From Microbacterium enclense (lineage in GTDB: Bacteria > Actinomycetota > Actinomycetes > Actinomycetales > Microbacteriaceae): DNA of 64,000 bases. The notes beneath the pieces were generated by a model, which was not told where the DNA came from, did not search any database, and saw only the letters and a list, made by a program, of their open reading frames with translations. Below, piece after piece: positions 16,337-24,880 of this stretch. Within the stretch, counting starts at the first letter, position 1, and every line of letters starts with the position of its first letter. The position numbers and the translations under genes are program-made. The stretch is taken from contig NZ_RBZY01000004.1 of the NCBI RefSeq assembly GCF_004022425.1, positions 1 to 64,000 on the forward strand. Direction: 5' to 3'.

Positions 16337-17226
16337 CCCGCGACCTCCTCGGGCATGTTCATGACGCTCTTGAGCTGGGCCCCCCGACGCTCGACGATCC
16401 CCACGAGGCGTCCGTCGGGATCGATTGCCGCGGCGCGCTCTCCCGTCAGCCGACCACCGCCGTCGATCCGCTTGCCGTGGCGCAGGTCGCGGGCCTCGTC
16501 CGCCCCGACCGCGATCGCTCCGACGACCACCGCGGCGGCGGTCGCCGGGGTCACCAGCGCGTCCTCCGCGATGTCGTCGACCGATGCCGCGGCGGCGACG
16601 TCGAATGACCCGATGCGCGTGCGACGAAGAGCGATGAGGTGCCCGCCGACGCGGAGGGCTCGGCCGAGGTCACGGGCGAGCGCGCGGATGTACGTGCCGC
16701 TGGAGCAGTCCACGACTACGTCGAGCGCAATGGTCGCGCCCTCGCGCCGCGTCTCGCGCACGTCGAAACGCGACACCGTCACGCGGCGGGCCTTCAGCTC
16801 GACCGTCTCTCCGGCCCGGGCGAGGTCGTAGGCGCGGCGCCCCTGCACTTTGATGGCCGATACGCTGCTCGGCACCTGGTCGATCTCGCCGGTGAGCGCG
16901 GCGATGCCCTCTGTGATCGCGTCATCCGTCACGGCGGCGACCGCCGCGGCACCCGCTCGGAAGGTCTCGACCCCGTCGGCGTCGTCGCTGTCGGTCGCGG
17001 CCCCGAGCAGGATCGTGGCCTCATAGGTCTTGTCGGCCCCCACGATGTAGGTGAGCAGGCGCGTCGCTCCCTCGACGCCGAGCACGAGGAGACCGGTCGC
17101 CATCGGGTCGAGCGTGCCGGCGTGACCGATCTTGCGGGTGCCCAGCGCACGACGTGCGCGCGCGACGACGTCGTGGCTGGTGATGCCTCCGGGCTTGTCG
17201 ACCAGGAGGATGCCGGCGCGGGCCAT
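16333..17226 (-). CDS. truB: tRNA pseudouridine(55) synthase
   Basis: A 297-residue enzyme that converts U55 of tRNAs to pseudouridine in the T loop. The N-terminus GILLVDKPGGITSHDVV and the catalytic segment RKIGHAGTLDPMATGLLVLG (aspartate near residue 41) are unmistakable; a SGTYIRALARDLG motif follows near residue 180, and a short PUA-like C-terminal region ends the protein. The start codon shares one base with the stop of the upstream gene (TGATG), so the two are coupled. Downstream a small membrane protein overlaps by ATGA. Confidence 0.95.
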   Translation of the reverse strand: MARAGILLVDKPGGITSHDVVARARRALGTRKIGHAGTLDPMATGLLVLGVEGATRLLTYIVGADKTYEATILLGAATDSDDADGVETFRAGAAAVAAVTDDAITEGIAALTGEIDQVPSSVSAIKVQGRRAYDLARAGETVELKARRVTVSRFDVRETRREGATIALDVVVDCSSGTYIRALARDLGRALRVGGHLIALRRTRIGSFDVAAAASVDDIAEDALVTPATAAAVVVGAIAVGADEARDLRHGKRIDGGGRLTGERAAAIDPDGRLVGIVERRGAQLKSVMNMPEEVAG

Positions 17227-17732
17227 CAGCAGAAGTCGCCGAACACCTGCACGGGGTGCGCGGGGTCGGAGTTCTCGACGATGACGGACGCCGCAGCCTT
17301 CGGGCGGGCCGTCCGCAGGTAGGTCTTCTCGGCATCCGGAAGCTCCGGGCGCGGAGCGCCGATCGGCGGATGCGACTCGAGCCAGACGGAGAAGTTCCAG
17401 AGGCCCCGGAGCCCCGCCGCGTGCAGGAAGCGCCCGTCGAGGACGAGGACCGCCCCCGCGGGCGCGACATCACCCTCACCGAACGGCTCACCGGCGCGGA
17501 ACGGCGCGACCAGGTCGTCCCGGACGTCGCCGCCCGCATCGTCGGCGAGCGTGACGCGGAAGACGGCCGTGCCATCCTCGCCCACCGCCGCGGCGAACGC
17601 ATCGGCGAAGGCCGTCGCGGATTCGGCGTCCAGAGCGTCGATCCCCACCACGACACGACCGGAACCGGCGTTCTGACGCATCAGGTCGCGCAGGCTCCGC
17701 TGCAGGGTCTCGACGGGGTTCTCGCTCGACAT
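17226..17732 (-). CDS. Uridine-kinase-like protein with a degenerate P-loop
   Basis: A 168-residue protein whose start VETLQRSLRDLMRQ and later LVLDGRFLHAAGLRGLWNFSVWLES resemble actinobacterial uridine-kinase-like P-loop proteins. The expected GxxGxGK nucleotide loop after the first strand is replaced by VVGIDALDAESAT, with no Gly-Lys. Kinase activity is therefore doubtful; a binding or regulatory role is possible. It overlaps truB by one base, so it heads the truB operon. TAGGCT lies exactly 6 nt before the ATG, giving a leaderless start. Family assignment is moderate. Confidence 0.65.
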   Translation of the reverse strand: MSSENPVETLQRSLRDLMRQNAGSGRVVVGIDALDAESATAFADAFAAAVGEDGTAVFRVTLADDAGGDVRDDLVAPFRAGEPFGEGDVAPAGAVLVLDGRFLHAAGLRGLWNFSVWLESHPPIGAPRPELPDAEKTYLRTARPKAAASVIVENSDPAHPVQVFGDFC

Positions 17733-17738
17733 GCCTCC

Positions 17739-17744
17739 AGCCTA
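17739..17744 (-). promoter_or_regulatory. -10 element TAGGCT, leaderless start of the truB operon
   Basis: On the minus strand TAGGCT, 6 nt, then ATG at 17732. It lies 29 bp from the divergent mutY -10 element, so the two promoters share a very short region. Confidence 0.65.
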
Positions 17745-17773
17745 GGCTCGGCCGCCGCGCCCGCGCGGGATCT

Positions 17774-17779
17774 TAGAGT
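17774..17779 (+). promoter_or_regulatory. -10 element TAGAGT, leaderless start of mutY
   Basis: TAGAGT, the 6 nt GGAGGG, then ATG at 17786. The purine-rich spacer looks like a Shine-Dalgarno sequence but lies too close to the ATG to act as one. Confidence 0.6.
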
Positions 17780-17785
17780 GGAGGG

Positions 17786-18652
17786 ATGCCAGGAATCGCC
17801 GCGCCGCTCATCGCGTGGTACGGACGGAACGCGAGAGACCTCCCCTGGCGGCGTCCCGGGTTCGGCGCGTGGGGCACCCTCGTCAGCGAGTTCATGCTGC
17901 AGCAGACGCCGGTGGCCCGGGTGATCCCGCACCTCGAGGCGTGGCTCACCCGCTGGCCGACGCCGGCCGACCTCGCCGCCGCCGCGCCCGCCGCCGCCGT
18001 GACGCAGTGGGCGAACCTCGGCTATCCGCGGCGCGCGCTGTGGCTGCACCGGGCGGCCGTCGAGATCCGCGACCGCCATGACGGCCTCGTTCCGCGCGAC
18101 GTCGATGCGCTCCTCGCCCTCACCGGGATCGGCGACTACACCGCCCGTGCCGTCGCGGTGTTCGCATACGGGGACAGGCATCCGGTCGTGGACACGAACA
18201 CGCGCCGCGTCCTCGCCCGCGCGGTGGCCGGCCTCGCGCAGCCCGGGCCGCCGGGGAAGGGCGATCTCGCGCGGATGTCGGCGGAGCTGCCTTCCGACGT
18301 CGATGAGGCGGCGGTCGTCAACGCCGCGGCCATGGAGCTCGGGGCGCTCGTGTGCACCGCCCGCGCCCCGAAGTGCGACGCCTGCCCACTGGCGGCGCAG
18401 TGCGCGTGGCGCGCGGCCGGGTATCCGGCATCCGAGGATCGCCGCCGGCGTCAGGCGACGTACGAGGGCAGCGACCGTCAGGCGCGCGGAGCCGTGCTGA
18501 AGGTGCTGCGCGACGCCGACCCCGCTGCCGTCCGTCTCGACGACGTCGTCCCGAAGTGGCCCGACGCGGCGCAACGCGACCGCGCCATCGATTCCCTCAT
18601 CGCCGACGGCCTGGCCGAGGCCGCGGACGGCGCGCTCTTCCTCCCCCGCTGA
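17786..18652 (+). CDS. mutY: A/G-specific adenine glycosylase
   Basis: A 288-residue base-excision repair enzyme that removes adenine paired with 8-oxoguanine. The helix-hairpin-helix glycosylase domain shows SEFMLQQTPVARV (catalytic Glu near residue 37), LLALTGIGDYTARAV and the catalytic Asp in PVVDTNTRRV near 139. The 4Fe-4S cluster ligands are present as C-x6-C-x2-C-x5-C near residues 190-206. It lacks the NUDIX-like C-terminal domain of E. coli MutY, as in other short actinobacterial forms, and ends with a small winged-helix-like segment. It is divergent from the truB operon. Confidence 0.93.
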   Translation: MPGIAAPLIAWYGRNARDLPWRRPGFGAWGTLVSEFMLQQTPVARVIPHLEAWLTRWPTPADLAAAAPAAAVTQWANLGYPRRALWLHRAAVEIRDRHDGLVPRDVDALLALTGIGDYTARAVAVFAYGDRHPVVDTNTRRVLARAVAGLAQPGPPGKGDLARMSAELPSDVDEAAVVNAAAMELGALVCTARAPKCDACPLAAQCAWRAAGYPASEDRRRRQATYEGSDRQARGAVLKVLRDADPAAVRLDDVVPKWPDAAQRDRAIDSLIADGLAEAADGALFLPR

Positions 18653-18662
18653 TCGGTCCGGC

Positions 18663-19646
18663 TCAGATTGGCGGAGCGCTCGGGACCGCGTCGGTTCGGG
18701 CCGGGTCGGGACCGAGCCGCGCGTTCGATCGATCGGACCGGAATTGCCCCGTGACCGCCAGGATGCCGATGACCGCGGCGAACACGCCCCACATGACGAC
18801 ACCGAGCGGACCGGCGATGACGGGTGACGGCGTCGCGGAGTCCGCGGCGATGAAGAGCGCGCCGAGCCCCGCGGAGGCGTTGAAGGCTCCGTGCGCGAAC
18901 ACGGCCGGCCACACCGACGCCGTGCGCAGCCGGGTCCAGCCCAGCAGGATCCCGAAGAACACGCAGGCCACGATCATCATGAGCACGCCGAACGGGTTGG
19001 GTTCGAGGAAGTTGTAGCCGAGCAGGATCAGCGGCGCGTGCCAGAACCCCCACAACGCCCCCGAGACGACCAGGGCCGGCCACACGCCGAGCGGCCTCAG
19101 CGCGGGGAGCAGGAATCCGCGCCAGCCCAGTTCCTCGCCGAACGCGAACGGGGCGTTGATGACGGCACCGATCGGGATGGCCGCCAACTGAATCGCCGCC
19201 AGGAGAGCGATGGGCGGGAGCGGCGTCCCCGCGGGCACGGCCGCCTCGATGGTTCGAGCGAACCCCGAGAACCCGATCGGGTCGAAGGTTGCGAGGCCGA
19301 GGGCTCCGACGATGACGAGGCCGAGGGCGATCAGCAGCGGAGCGGCGACGATGACGGCCACACTCGTCCAGATCGTGCGCGCAGCGGGACGCAGCGGCCA
19401 CATCCCGAGGTCGCGCAGCACGACGCGCGCTCCCCGGCGCCCGCGGGTGCGGCCCTGCACGAGGAGCGCGGCGACGACACCGAGCGAGGGCGTGAACATC
19501 ATCGCGGCCGCGAACACCCCGAGGAACGGGTCGGCGAGACCCAGCCCTCGCAGCCACAGCGGCAGCGCGACGAGCCAGGACAGGGCGACGGACGTGACGG
19601 CGAAGACACCGATGGAGAGCCAGTCCGGGCGAGACGAAGCGGTCAT
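18663..19646 (-). CDS. CPBP-family intramembrane metalloprotease
   Basis: A 327-residue membrane protein with about eight hydrophobic segments. CPBP/Abi signatures are complete: the glutamate pair in FGEELGWRGFLLPAL near residue 168, then WGFWHAPLILLGYN near 198, and the last histidine in FAHGAFNASAG near 270. Related proteins process prenylated or other membrane substrates, and some give bacteriocin immunity; the target here is unknown. The ATG at 19646 lies 6 nt after TAGGCT, so a leaderless start is inferred. It is convergent with mutY with a 10-bp gap. Confidence 0.88.
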   Translation of the reverse strand: MTASSRPDWLSIGVFAVTSVALSWLVALPLWLRGLGLADPFLGVFAAAMMFTPSLGVVAALLVQGRTRGRRGARVVLRDLGMWPLRPAARTIWTSVAVIVAAPLLIALGLVIVGALGLATFDPIGFSGFARTIEAAVPAGTPLPPIALLAAIQLAAIPIGAVINAPFAFGEELGWRGFLLPALRPLGVWPALVVSGALWGFWHAPLILLGYNFLEPNPFGVLMMIVACVFFGILLGWTRLRTASVWPAVFAHGAFNASAGLGALFIAADSATPSPVIAGPLGVVMWGVFAAVIGILAVTGQFRSDRSNARLGPDPARTDAVPSAPPI

Positions 19647-19652
19647 GCCCCG

Positions 19653-19658
19653 AGCCTA
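19653..19658 (-). promoter_or_regulatory. -10 element TAGGCT, leaderless start of the CPBP gene
   Basis: On the minus strand TAGGCT, 6 nt, then ATG at 19646. Confidence 0.65.
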
Positions 19659-19740
19659 GGAAGGGCGGGATGCCACCACCTCCCCCGCGCGAGGGAGCCC
19701 GCCGGTCCGCCCCTCGGCGGATCCTGATCGCACGAAGAAA

Positions 19741-19776
19741 CGGCCGGATGCCGCCCGAGGGCATGGCATCCGGCCG
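19741..19776 (-). terminator. Terminator of the nusA-infB-rbfA run
   Basis: A perfect 12-bp stem (19741-19752 with 19765-19776) and a 12-nt loop lie 15 bp past the rbfA stop. On the minus strand TTTCTTCG follows the stem, a modest U-rich run. The stem contains the GGATGCC/GGCATCC heptamer. Confidence 0.75.
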
Positions 19777-19791
19777 TCGACGACGGCGACG

Positions 19792-20241
19792 TCAGTCGCG
19801 CTCGTCGTCCTCGTCGTCGTCCAGCTCGCGCGGCTTGACGTAGGGGTCGGCTTCGCCGGCGTAGGAAGCGCTCGCGGCCAGGCCCGCCACCGACTGGTCG
19901 CGCTCGCGCGCCTCGCGCAGCAGCGCCGAGATGTGGTCGGCGTTCTCGGGGATTGCGTCGAGGATGAACTCCAGCGTCGGCGTGAGCCGTGTGTTGAGGT
20001 TCTTGCCGACCTCGCTCCGCAGCATCCCGGTCGCCGACTTCAAAGCCGCCGCCGTGTCGGCACGGTGCGCCTCGTCGCCCATGACGGTGTAGAACACCGA
20101 GGCGTGCTGCAGGTCGCCCGTCACGCGGACATCGGTGATGGTGACGAATCCGAGTCGCGGGTCGCGCAGACCCTTCTCGAGGCGCTCCGCGAGGACCACG
20201 CGGATGCGGTCGGCCACACGGGCCTGTCGTTCCCCTGCCAC
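19792..20241 (-). CDS. rbfA: 30S ribosome-binding factor A
   Basis: A 149-residue KH-like protein that helps mature the 30S subunit and process the 5' end of 16S rRNA. Signatures are RVADRIRVVLAERLEKGLRDPRLGFVTITDVRVTGDL in the first 45 residues (seen as two adjoining segments) and FYTVMGD with a later LRSEVGKNLNTRLTPTLEF. The tail is acidic. The GTG at 20241 was chosen because AGGAGAAGGA precedes it and the protein then has family length; a longer in-frame extension runs into an inverted repeat. It follows infB, as is usual, but 196 bp away with two hairpins between. Confidence 0.93.
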   Translation of the reverse strand: MAGERQARVADRIRVVLAERLEKGLRDPRLGFVTITDVRVTGDLQHASVFYTVMGDEAHRADTAAALKSATGMLRSEVGKNLNTRLTPTLEFILDAIPENADHISALLREARERDQSVAGLAASASYAGEADPYVKPRELDDDEDDERD

Positions 20242-20322
20242 TTCCTTCTCCTTCTTCTTTACCGCCGTGGATGACGCAGCGGGTGCGCGTCCCGTCGAGG
20301 ATGCCGCCCAGCGTAGGCCGGA

Positions 20323-20386
20323 GGGGTGTGCACCTCCGAGAGCATCGGGGTAGGGGCCCTGCTCTGCTCTCGGAGGTGCACACCCC
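20323..20386. repeat. Perfect inverted repeat with 22-bp arms between infB and rbfA
   Basis: Positions 20323-20344 and 20365-20386 are perfect reverse complements, separated by 20 nt. The arm begins GGGGTGTGCACCTCCGAG. It is the longest perfect stem in the window. It lies between two genes normally co-transcribed, so it may cut or process the message. No second copy was seen in the window, though the layout resembles the other intergenic inverted repeats. Confidence 0.85.
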
Positions 20387-20404
20387 GCAGGCCGAAGCGG
20401 GAGC

Positions 20405-20420
20405 CGCGTCCGAAGACGCG
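20405..20420 (-). terminator. UUCG-tetraloop hairpin directly behind infB
   Basis: On the minus strand CGCGTC-TTCG-GACGCG forms a very stable UUCG tetraloop hairpin 17 bp past the infB stop. No U-tract follows. Partial termination or a 3'-end stabiliser is inferred. Confidence 0.5.
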
Positions 20421-20437
20421 ACCCCCGCCCGATGTGA

Positions 20438-23254
20438 TCAGCCTCGCGGCTTCTCGACCATTTCGGTCGTCTCGATCTCGTCGCCGATCTGGATGTCGTT
20501 GAACTTGCCGAGTCCGATACCGGCCTCGAAGTCCGTGCGGACCTCGGTGACATCGTCCTTGAACCGGCGCAGCGACTCGATCGCCAGACCATCGGCCAGC
20601 ACCACGCCGTCGCGGATGACGCGCGCCTTGGCGTTTCGCGTGATCGTTCCCGACCGCACGATGACACCGGCGATGTTGCCGAACTTCGAGGAGCGGAACA
20701 CCTCGCGGATCTCGGCGACACCCGACTGGACCTCTTCGAACTCCGGCTTGAGCAGGCCCTTGAGCGACTGCTCGACGTCGTCGATCGCGTTGTAGATGAC
20801 CGAGTAGAACCGGACGTCCACGCCCTCACGGGCGGCACGCTCGCGGGCCTTGGTGTCGGGGCGGACGTTGAAGCCGATCACGATCGCGTTGTCGATCGTG
20901 GCCAGGTTGATGTCCGACTCCGTGATGGCACCCACACCGCGGTGGATGATGCGCAGCTGGACGCTGTCGTCGACCTCGATCTTGAGCAGCGACTCCTCGA
21001 GCGCCTCGACGGCACCCGACACGTCACCCTTGATGATGAGGTTGAGCGACTCGACCTTGCCCTCTTCGAGAGCGCGGGTGAAGTCCTCGAGCGAGATGCG
21101 CTTGCGAGCCTTGGCCAGCTGGGCGTTGCGCTCGGCGGCCTCACGCTTCTCGGCGATCTGACGCGCGGTGCGGTCTTCCTCGGTGACGATGAAGACGTCG
21201 CCGGCGCGCGGGACCGAGTTGAGGCCCTGCACCTGGACGGGGCGCGAGGGGTAGGCCTCGTCGACCGCGTCGCCGTTCTCGTCCATCATCGCGCGGACGC
21301 GGCCGTAGGCCGTGCCGGCGACGATCGCGTCGCCGACGCGCAGCGTGCCCGACTGGATGAGGACGGTGGCGACCGAACCGCGACCCTTGTCGAGCTTCGC
21401 CTCGATCGCGACACCGCGGGCAGCCTTGTTCGGGTTGGCCGTCAGGTCGAGACCGGCATCGGCCGTCAGCAGCACGGCGTCCAGGAGGGCCTGGATGTTC
21501 GTGCCCTGGCGGGCCGAGACGTCGACGAACATGACGTCGCCGCCGTACTCCTCGGCGACCAGACCGTACTCGGTGAGCTGCTGGCGCACCTTGGCAGGGT
21601 TGGCATCCGGCTTGTCGACCTTGTTGACCGCCACCACAATCGGCACGTTCGCCGCCTGAGCGTGGTTCAGCGCCTCGACCGTCTGGGGCATGATGCCGTC
21701 GTCGGCCGCGACCACGAGGATCGCGATGTCGGTCACCTGCGCACCGCGGGCACGCATGGCGGTGAACGCCTCGTGACCCGGGGTGTCGATGAAGGTGATC
21801 GCGCGCTCGATGCCGTCGTGCTCGGTCCAGATCTGGTACGCACCGATGTGCTGGGTGATGCCACCGGCCTCGCCCGCCACGACGTTCGTCTGGCGGATGG
21901 CGTCGAGCAGTCGCGTCTTACCGTGGTCGACGTGACCCATGACGGTGACCACGGGAGGACGGATCTCGAGGTCGTCCTCGCTCTCGGCCTCCAGCTCGGC
22001 GTCGAGGTCGAGGCCGAAGCCCTCGAGGAGCTCTTTGTCCTCGTCCTCGGGCGAGACCATCTGGATCTTGTAGCCGAGCTCCTCGCCGAGCACCTCGAAG
22101 GTGGCCTCGTCGAGCGACTCGGTGGCTGTGGCCATCTCACCCAGGTTGAACAGGATGGTCACGAGCGTGCCGGGCTGCACGGTGTAGCCGCGCAGAGCCT
22201 CGAGTTTGTCCGCGAAGTCGGCGATCGAGGCGCCGCGACGCAGGCGGATGATCTCGCCGTTGCCCTTCGAGACGTTGACGCCGCCGACGACCGGCGCCGA
22301 CCGCATCTCGAATTCCTGCCGCTTCGCCCGACGCGACTTGCGCTGCTTGGACTTGCCGCCGCCCTTACCGAACGCGCCTGCGGTACCGCCACCGGGGCCA
22401 CGGCCACGACCGCCACCACCGCCGGGTCGACCGGCGAAACCGCCGCCGCCCGCACCGGGCGCGCCACCGGGACGCTGGAAGCCGCCACCGGCACCGCCGG
22501 GACGACCGGGGCCGCCGGGACGCTGCTGGAACGGAGCGCCGGGACGACCGCCGCCACCGGGACGACCGGCACCGCCGGGACGCGGAGCGCCGGGGCGCGG
22601 GGCGCCAGGGCGCGGAGCCTGAGGACGCGGGATGTTGCCGGGCGTCGGGCGCTGGCCCATGCCCTGCGCCGACGCGAAGGGGTTGTTGCCGGGACGCGGA
22701 CCCGCGGGACGCTGCCCCATGCCCTGCGCCGAGGCGAAGGGGTTGTTACCGGGGCGTGCGCCGCCCGGACGCGGGGGCGCGCTGGGGCCGGGCTTCGGGC
22801 CGCCGGGCTTGGGTGCCTGCGACGCGGGGGTCTGCGCCGCGGGTGCCGACGGAGCCGGAGCCGACGAGGCGGGCTTGGCCGGAGCCGCGGGGGCGGACGC
22901 AGCCGGAGCAGGCGCCGCCGGAGCGGATGCCGCAGGCGCAGCCGGAGCGCTCTCGGCAGCCGCCGGGCGAGCCGGGCCGGGCGTGGGGCCGGACGGACGA
23001 GCACCGGGCGTCGCCGCGGGGCGAGCCGGGCCGGGACGGGCGCCCGGGCGCGCCGCAGCGGCGGCGGGCTTGGCATCCGAGGATCCCGAAGCGCCCTCGG
23101 CCGCGAAGGCGGCGCGGAGCTTACGGGCCACCGGGGGTTCGATGGTCGACGAGGGGCTCTTGACGAACTCGCCGAGCTCCTTCAGCTTCGCAAGCGCGAC
23201 CTTGCTGTCGACGCCGAGCTCGGAGGCGATCTCGTGCACGCGTGGTTTTGCCAC
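20438..23254 (-). CDS. infB: Translation initiation factor IF-2
   Basis: A 938-residue GTPase that brings initiator fMet-tRNA to the 30S subunit. Residues 1-50 form the IF2N domain; about 50-300 is a Pro/Ala/Gly-rich low-complexity linker with an exact duplication of [17 protein letters not shown] at a 60-bp period. The G domain starts with [13 protein letters not shown] near residue 436, then DTPGHEAFT and NKVDKPD, followed by the C-terminal beta-barrel and tRNA-binding domains. The GTG at 23254 has AGGAGA just upstream. The order nusA-ylxR-infB-rbfA is conserved. Confidence 0.97.
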   Translation of the reverse strand: MAKPRVHEIASELGVDSKVALAKLKELGEFVKSPSSTIEPPVARKLRAAFAAEGASGSSDAKPAAAAARPGARPGPARPAATPGARPSGPTPGPARPAAAESAPAAPAASAPAAPAPAASAPAAPAKPASSAPAPSAPAAQTPASQAPKPGGPKPGPSAPPRPGGARPGNNPFASAQGMGQRPAGPRPGNNPFASAQGMGQRPTPGNIPRPQAPRPGAPRPGAPRPGGAGRPGGGGRPGAPFQQRPGGPGRPGGAGGGFQRPGGAPGAGGGGFAGRPGGGGGRGRGPGGGTAGAFGKGGGKSKQRKSRRAKRQEFEMRSAPVVGGVNVSKGNGEIIRLRRGASIADFADKLEALRGYTVQPGTLVTILFNLGEMATATESLDEATFEVLGEELGYKIQMVSPEDEDKELLEGFGLDLDAELEAESEDDLEIRPPVVTVMGHVDHGKTRLLDAIRQTNVVAGEAGGITQHIGAYQIWTEHDGIERAITFIDTPGHEAFTAMRARGAQVTDIAILVVAADDGIMPQTVEALNHAQAANVPIVVAVNKVDKPDANPAKVRQQLTEYGLVAEEYGGDVMFVDVSARQGTNIQALLDAVLLTADAGLDLTANPNKAARGVAIEAKLDKGRGSVATVLIQSGTLRVGDAIVAGTAYGRVRAMMDENGDAVDEAYPSRPVQVQGLNSVPRAGDVFIVTEEDRTARQIAEKREAAERNAQLAKARKRISLEDFTRALEEGKVESLNLIIKGDVSGAVEALEESLLKIEVDDSVQLRIIHRGVGAITESDINLATIDNAIVIGFNVRPDTKARERAAREGVDVRFYSVIYNAIDDVEQSLKGLLKPEFEEVQSGVAEIREVFRSSKFGNIAGVIVRSGTITRNAKARVIRDGVVLADGLAIESLRRFKDDVTEVRTDFEAGIGLGKFNDIQIGDEIETTEMVEKPRG

Positions 23255-23348
23255 AATTCTCCTGTCTGAGGGGTCTACCCCGGACAGGGCAGACCGTTAG
23301 TTGCGGACGGGTCTCATTTCGAGCCGTTCACTTCGTGTCCATAGCCGT

Positions 23349-23600
23349 TCAGCCGTTTCGCTGGAGGGTTGATTCGAAGGTCTGCGTGTCAAGCGGGCCT
23401 GACACACGCAATGCTCGTACGAAGGCGCGGCGCGCGAGAGCTTTCCCGACGCACGCGTCCGTCTCGTGCACCCACGCACCCCGTCCCGGCAGGACCGCCC
23501 GCTCGTCTCTGACGAGGACCGACCCCTCCGCGACCACGCGCAGAAGCGATGATCGGGGGGCGCGTGCGCGGCATCCGACGCACGTTCGTACAGGTTCCAT
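23349..23600 (-). CDS. ylxR: YlxR (RnpM) family RNA-binding protein
   Basis: An 83-residue DUF448 protein. The signature MEPVRTCVGCRARAPRSSLLR opens the protein and GRGAWVHETDACV follows near residue 45. In other bacteria YlxR/RnpM binds the RNase P RNA. The ATG at 23600 is supported by GAGGTG just upstream; an alternative GTG at 23618 would lie closer to the nusA stop. It sits between nusA and infB, with gaps of 34 bp and 94 bp, and is probably part of the same transcript. Confidence 0.9.
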   Translation of the reverse strand: MEPVRTCVGCRARAPRSSLLRVVAEGSVLVRDERAVLPGRGAWVHETDACVGKALARRAFVRALRVSGPLDTQTFESTLQRNG

Positions 23601-23634
23601 GGTACACCTCGCCGTCACCGCGGCGATCGGACGC

Positions 23635-24624
23635 TCAGTTGTCTTCGAGGATGCTGTCCGGCTGGATGTCGATCTTCGCGCCGGTCAGTTTGGCCGCCAG
23701 ACGGGCATTCTGGCCTTCCTTGCCGATGGCCAGCGACAGCTGGTAGTCGGGCACGAGGGCACGGACGGCCTTGGTGGTGGCGTCGAGGACGAAGCTCGAG
23801 GTCACCTTCGCCGGCGACAGCGCGTTGGCGACGAACTTCGGCAGCTCGGCGTCGTAGTCGATGATGTCGATCTTCTCGCCCGCGAGTTCTTCGGTGACGG
23901 CGCGCACGCGGCGGCCCAGCTCGCCGATGCACGCGCCCTTGGCGTTGACCGTCGGGTCGTTGGCCTTGACCGCGATCTTCGAGCGGTGACCCGCCTCCCG
24001 GGCGAGGGACACGATCTCGACGAGGCCGGCGGCGATCTCGGGCACCTCGAGCGCGAAGAGCTTGCGCACCAGCCCGGGGTGGGTACGCGACACCGTGATC
24101 TGCGGACCCTTGTTCCCCTTGGCGACCGAGGTCACGTAGACGCGCAGGCGCGAGCCGTGCGCGTAGGTCTCGCCCGGAACCTGCTCCTCGGGCGGCAGGA
24201 TCGCCTCGACGGTGCCGAGGTCGACGTGCACCATGCGCGGGTTCGGACCCTGCTGCACGACACCGGCGACGATGTCGCCTTCCTTGCCCTTGAACTCCCC
24301 CAGCACGGCGTCATCGGCGATGTCGCGCAGACGCTGGCTGATGACCTGCTTCGCGGCGAACGCGGCGATACGACCGAAGTCGTCGGGAGCCTGCTCCTCT
24401 TCGCCGACGACGACGCCCTCGTCGTCGAGGACGGGGGTGAAGATCCCGACGTGGCCGCTCTTGCGGTCGAGTTCGGCGCGCGCGCCGGCGGGGATCTCAC
24501 CGGTGGGCGAGATGTGCTTGGCGTAGGCGGTGAGGATCGCCTGCTCGATGATCCGCGCGAGTTCGTCGAAGGGGATCTCCTTCTCGCGTTCGATCGTCTT
24601 CAGAAGTGCGAGATCGATGTCCAC
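23635..24624 (-). CDS. nusA: Transcription termination/antitermination factor NusA
   Basis: A 329-residue RNA-polymerase-binding factor. The N-terminal polymerase-binding domain (about residues 1-105) is followed by the S1 domain (GDIVAGVVQQGPNPRMVHVDLG near 115-135) and two KH domains (GELGRRVRAV near 232 and LSLAIGKEGQNARLAA near 296-311). It lacks the extra C-terminal acidic repeats of E. coli NusA, as is normal for actinobacteria. The GTG at 24624 has GGAGGG 4 nt upstream. It heads the operon; rimP, which usually precedes it, is missing here. Confidence 0.95.
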   Translation of the reverse strand: MDIDLALLKTIEREKEIPFDELARIIEQAILTAYAKHISPTGEIPAGARAELDRKSGHVGIFTPVLDDEGVVVGEEEQAPDDFGRIAAFAAKQVISQRLRDIADDAVLGEFKGKEGDIVAGVVQQGPNPRMVHVDLGTVEAILPPEEQVPGETYAHGSRLRVYVTSVAKGNKGPQITVSRTHPGLVRKLFALEVPEIAAGLVEIVSLAREAGHRSKIAVKANDPTVNAKGACIGELGRRVRAVTEELAGEKIDIIDYDAELPKFVANALSPAKVTSSFVLDATTKAVRALVPDYQLSLAIGKEGQNARLAAKLTGAKIDIQPDSILEDN

Positions 24625-24786
24625 AAGACCCTCCGTATTCAGCTCTCGTCGACGCGAATGGCGCCGACAACCCTCCTACGATACCCGGGATGCCGCCTCC
24701 CCCGCGACCCTCGGGCGCATACGGCATCCGGTCGCCACCGACACGACTCCCGCACATCCAGCGGTTCGCCGGATCGAGCCCGGCGG

Positions 24787-24813
24787 GCGCCGCACTCCGC
24801 AGGAGTTGTGCGC
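24787..24813. repeat. Compact hairpin related to the CAACTCC/GGAGTTG family
   Basis: GCGCCGCACTCC (24787-24798) faces GGAGTTGTGCGC (24802-24813) with a 3-nt loop and some mismatches. The right arm matches the right arms of the repeats at 37.9 and 41.2 kb. It lies in the 256-bp gap between glgP and nusA, which holds no gene. Confidence 0.5.
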
Positions 24814-24880
24814 AGAACGCGGCCGTCGCGGCCAACCGGAACGACGGATGCCACGACCCCGAGGCCGTGGCATCCGGTGC

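Noticed and set aside
20942-23269. A 775-residue plus-strand frame opposite infB, and similar long frames opposite atp, proS and trpEG
   Set aside because: All are antisense to well-recognised genes, have low-complexity Arg/Val/Asp-rich translations and no ribosome binding site.
24625-24880. A tRNA or small RNA gene in the nusA-glgP gap
   Set aside because: No cloverleaf, anticodon arm or CCA end could be drawn; only a short imperfect hairpin was found.
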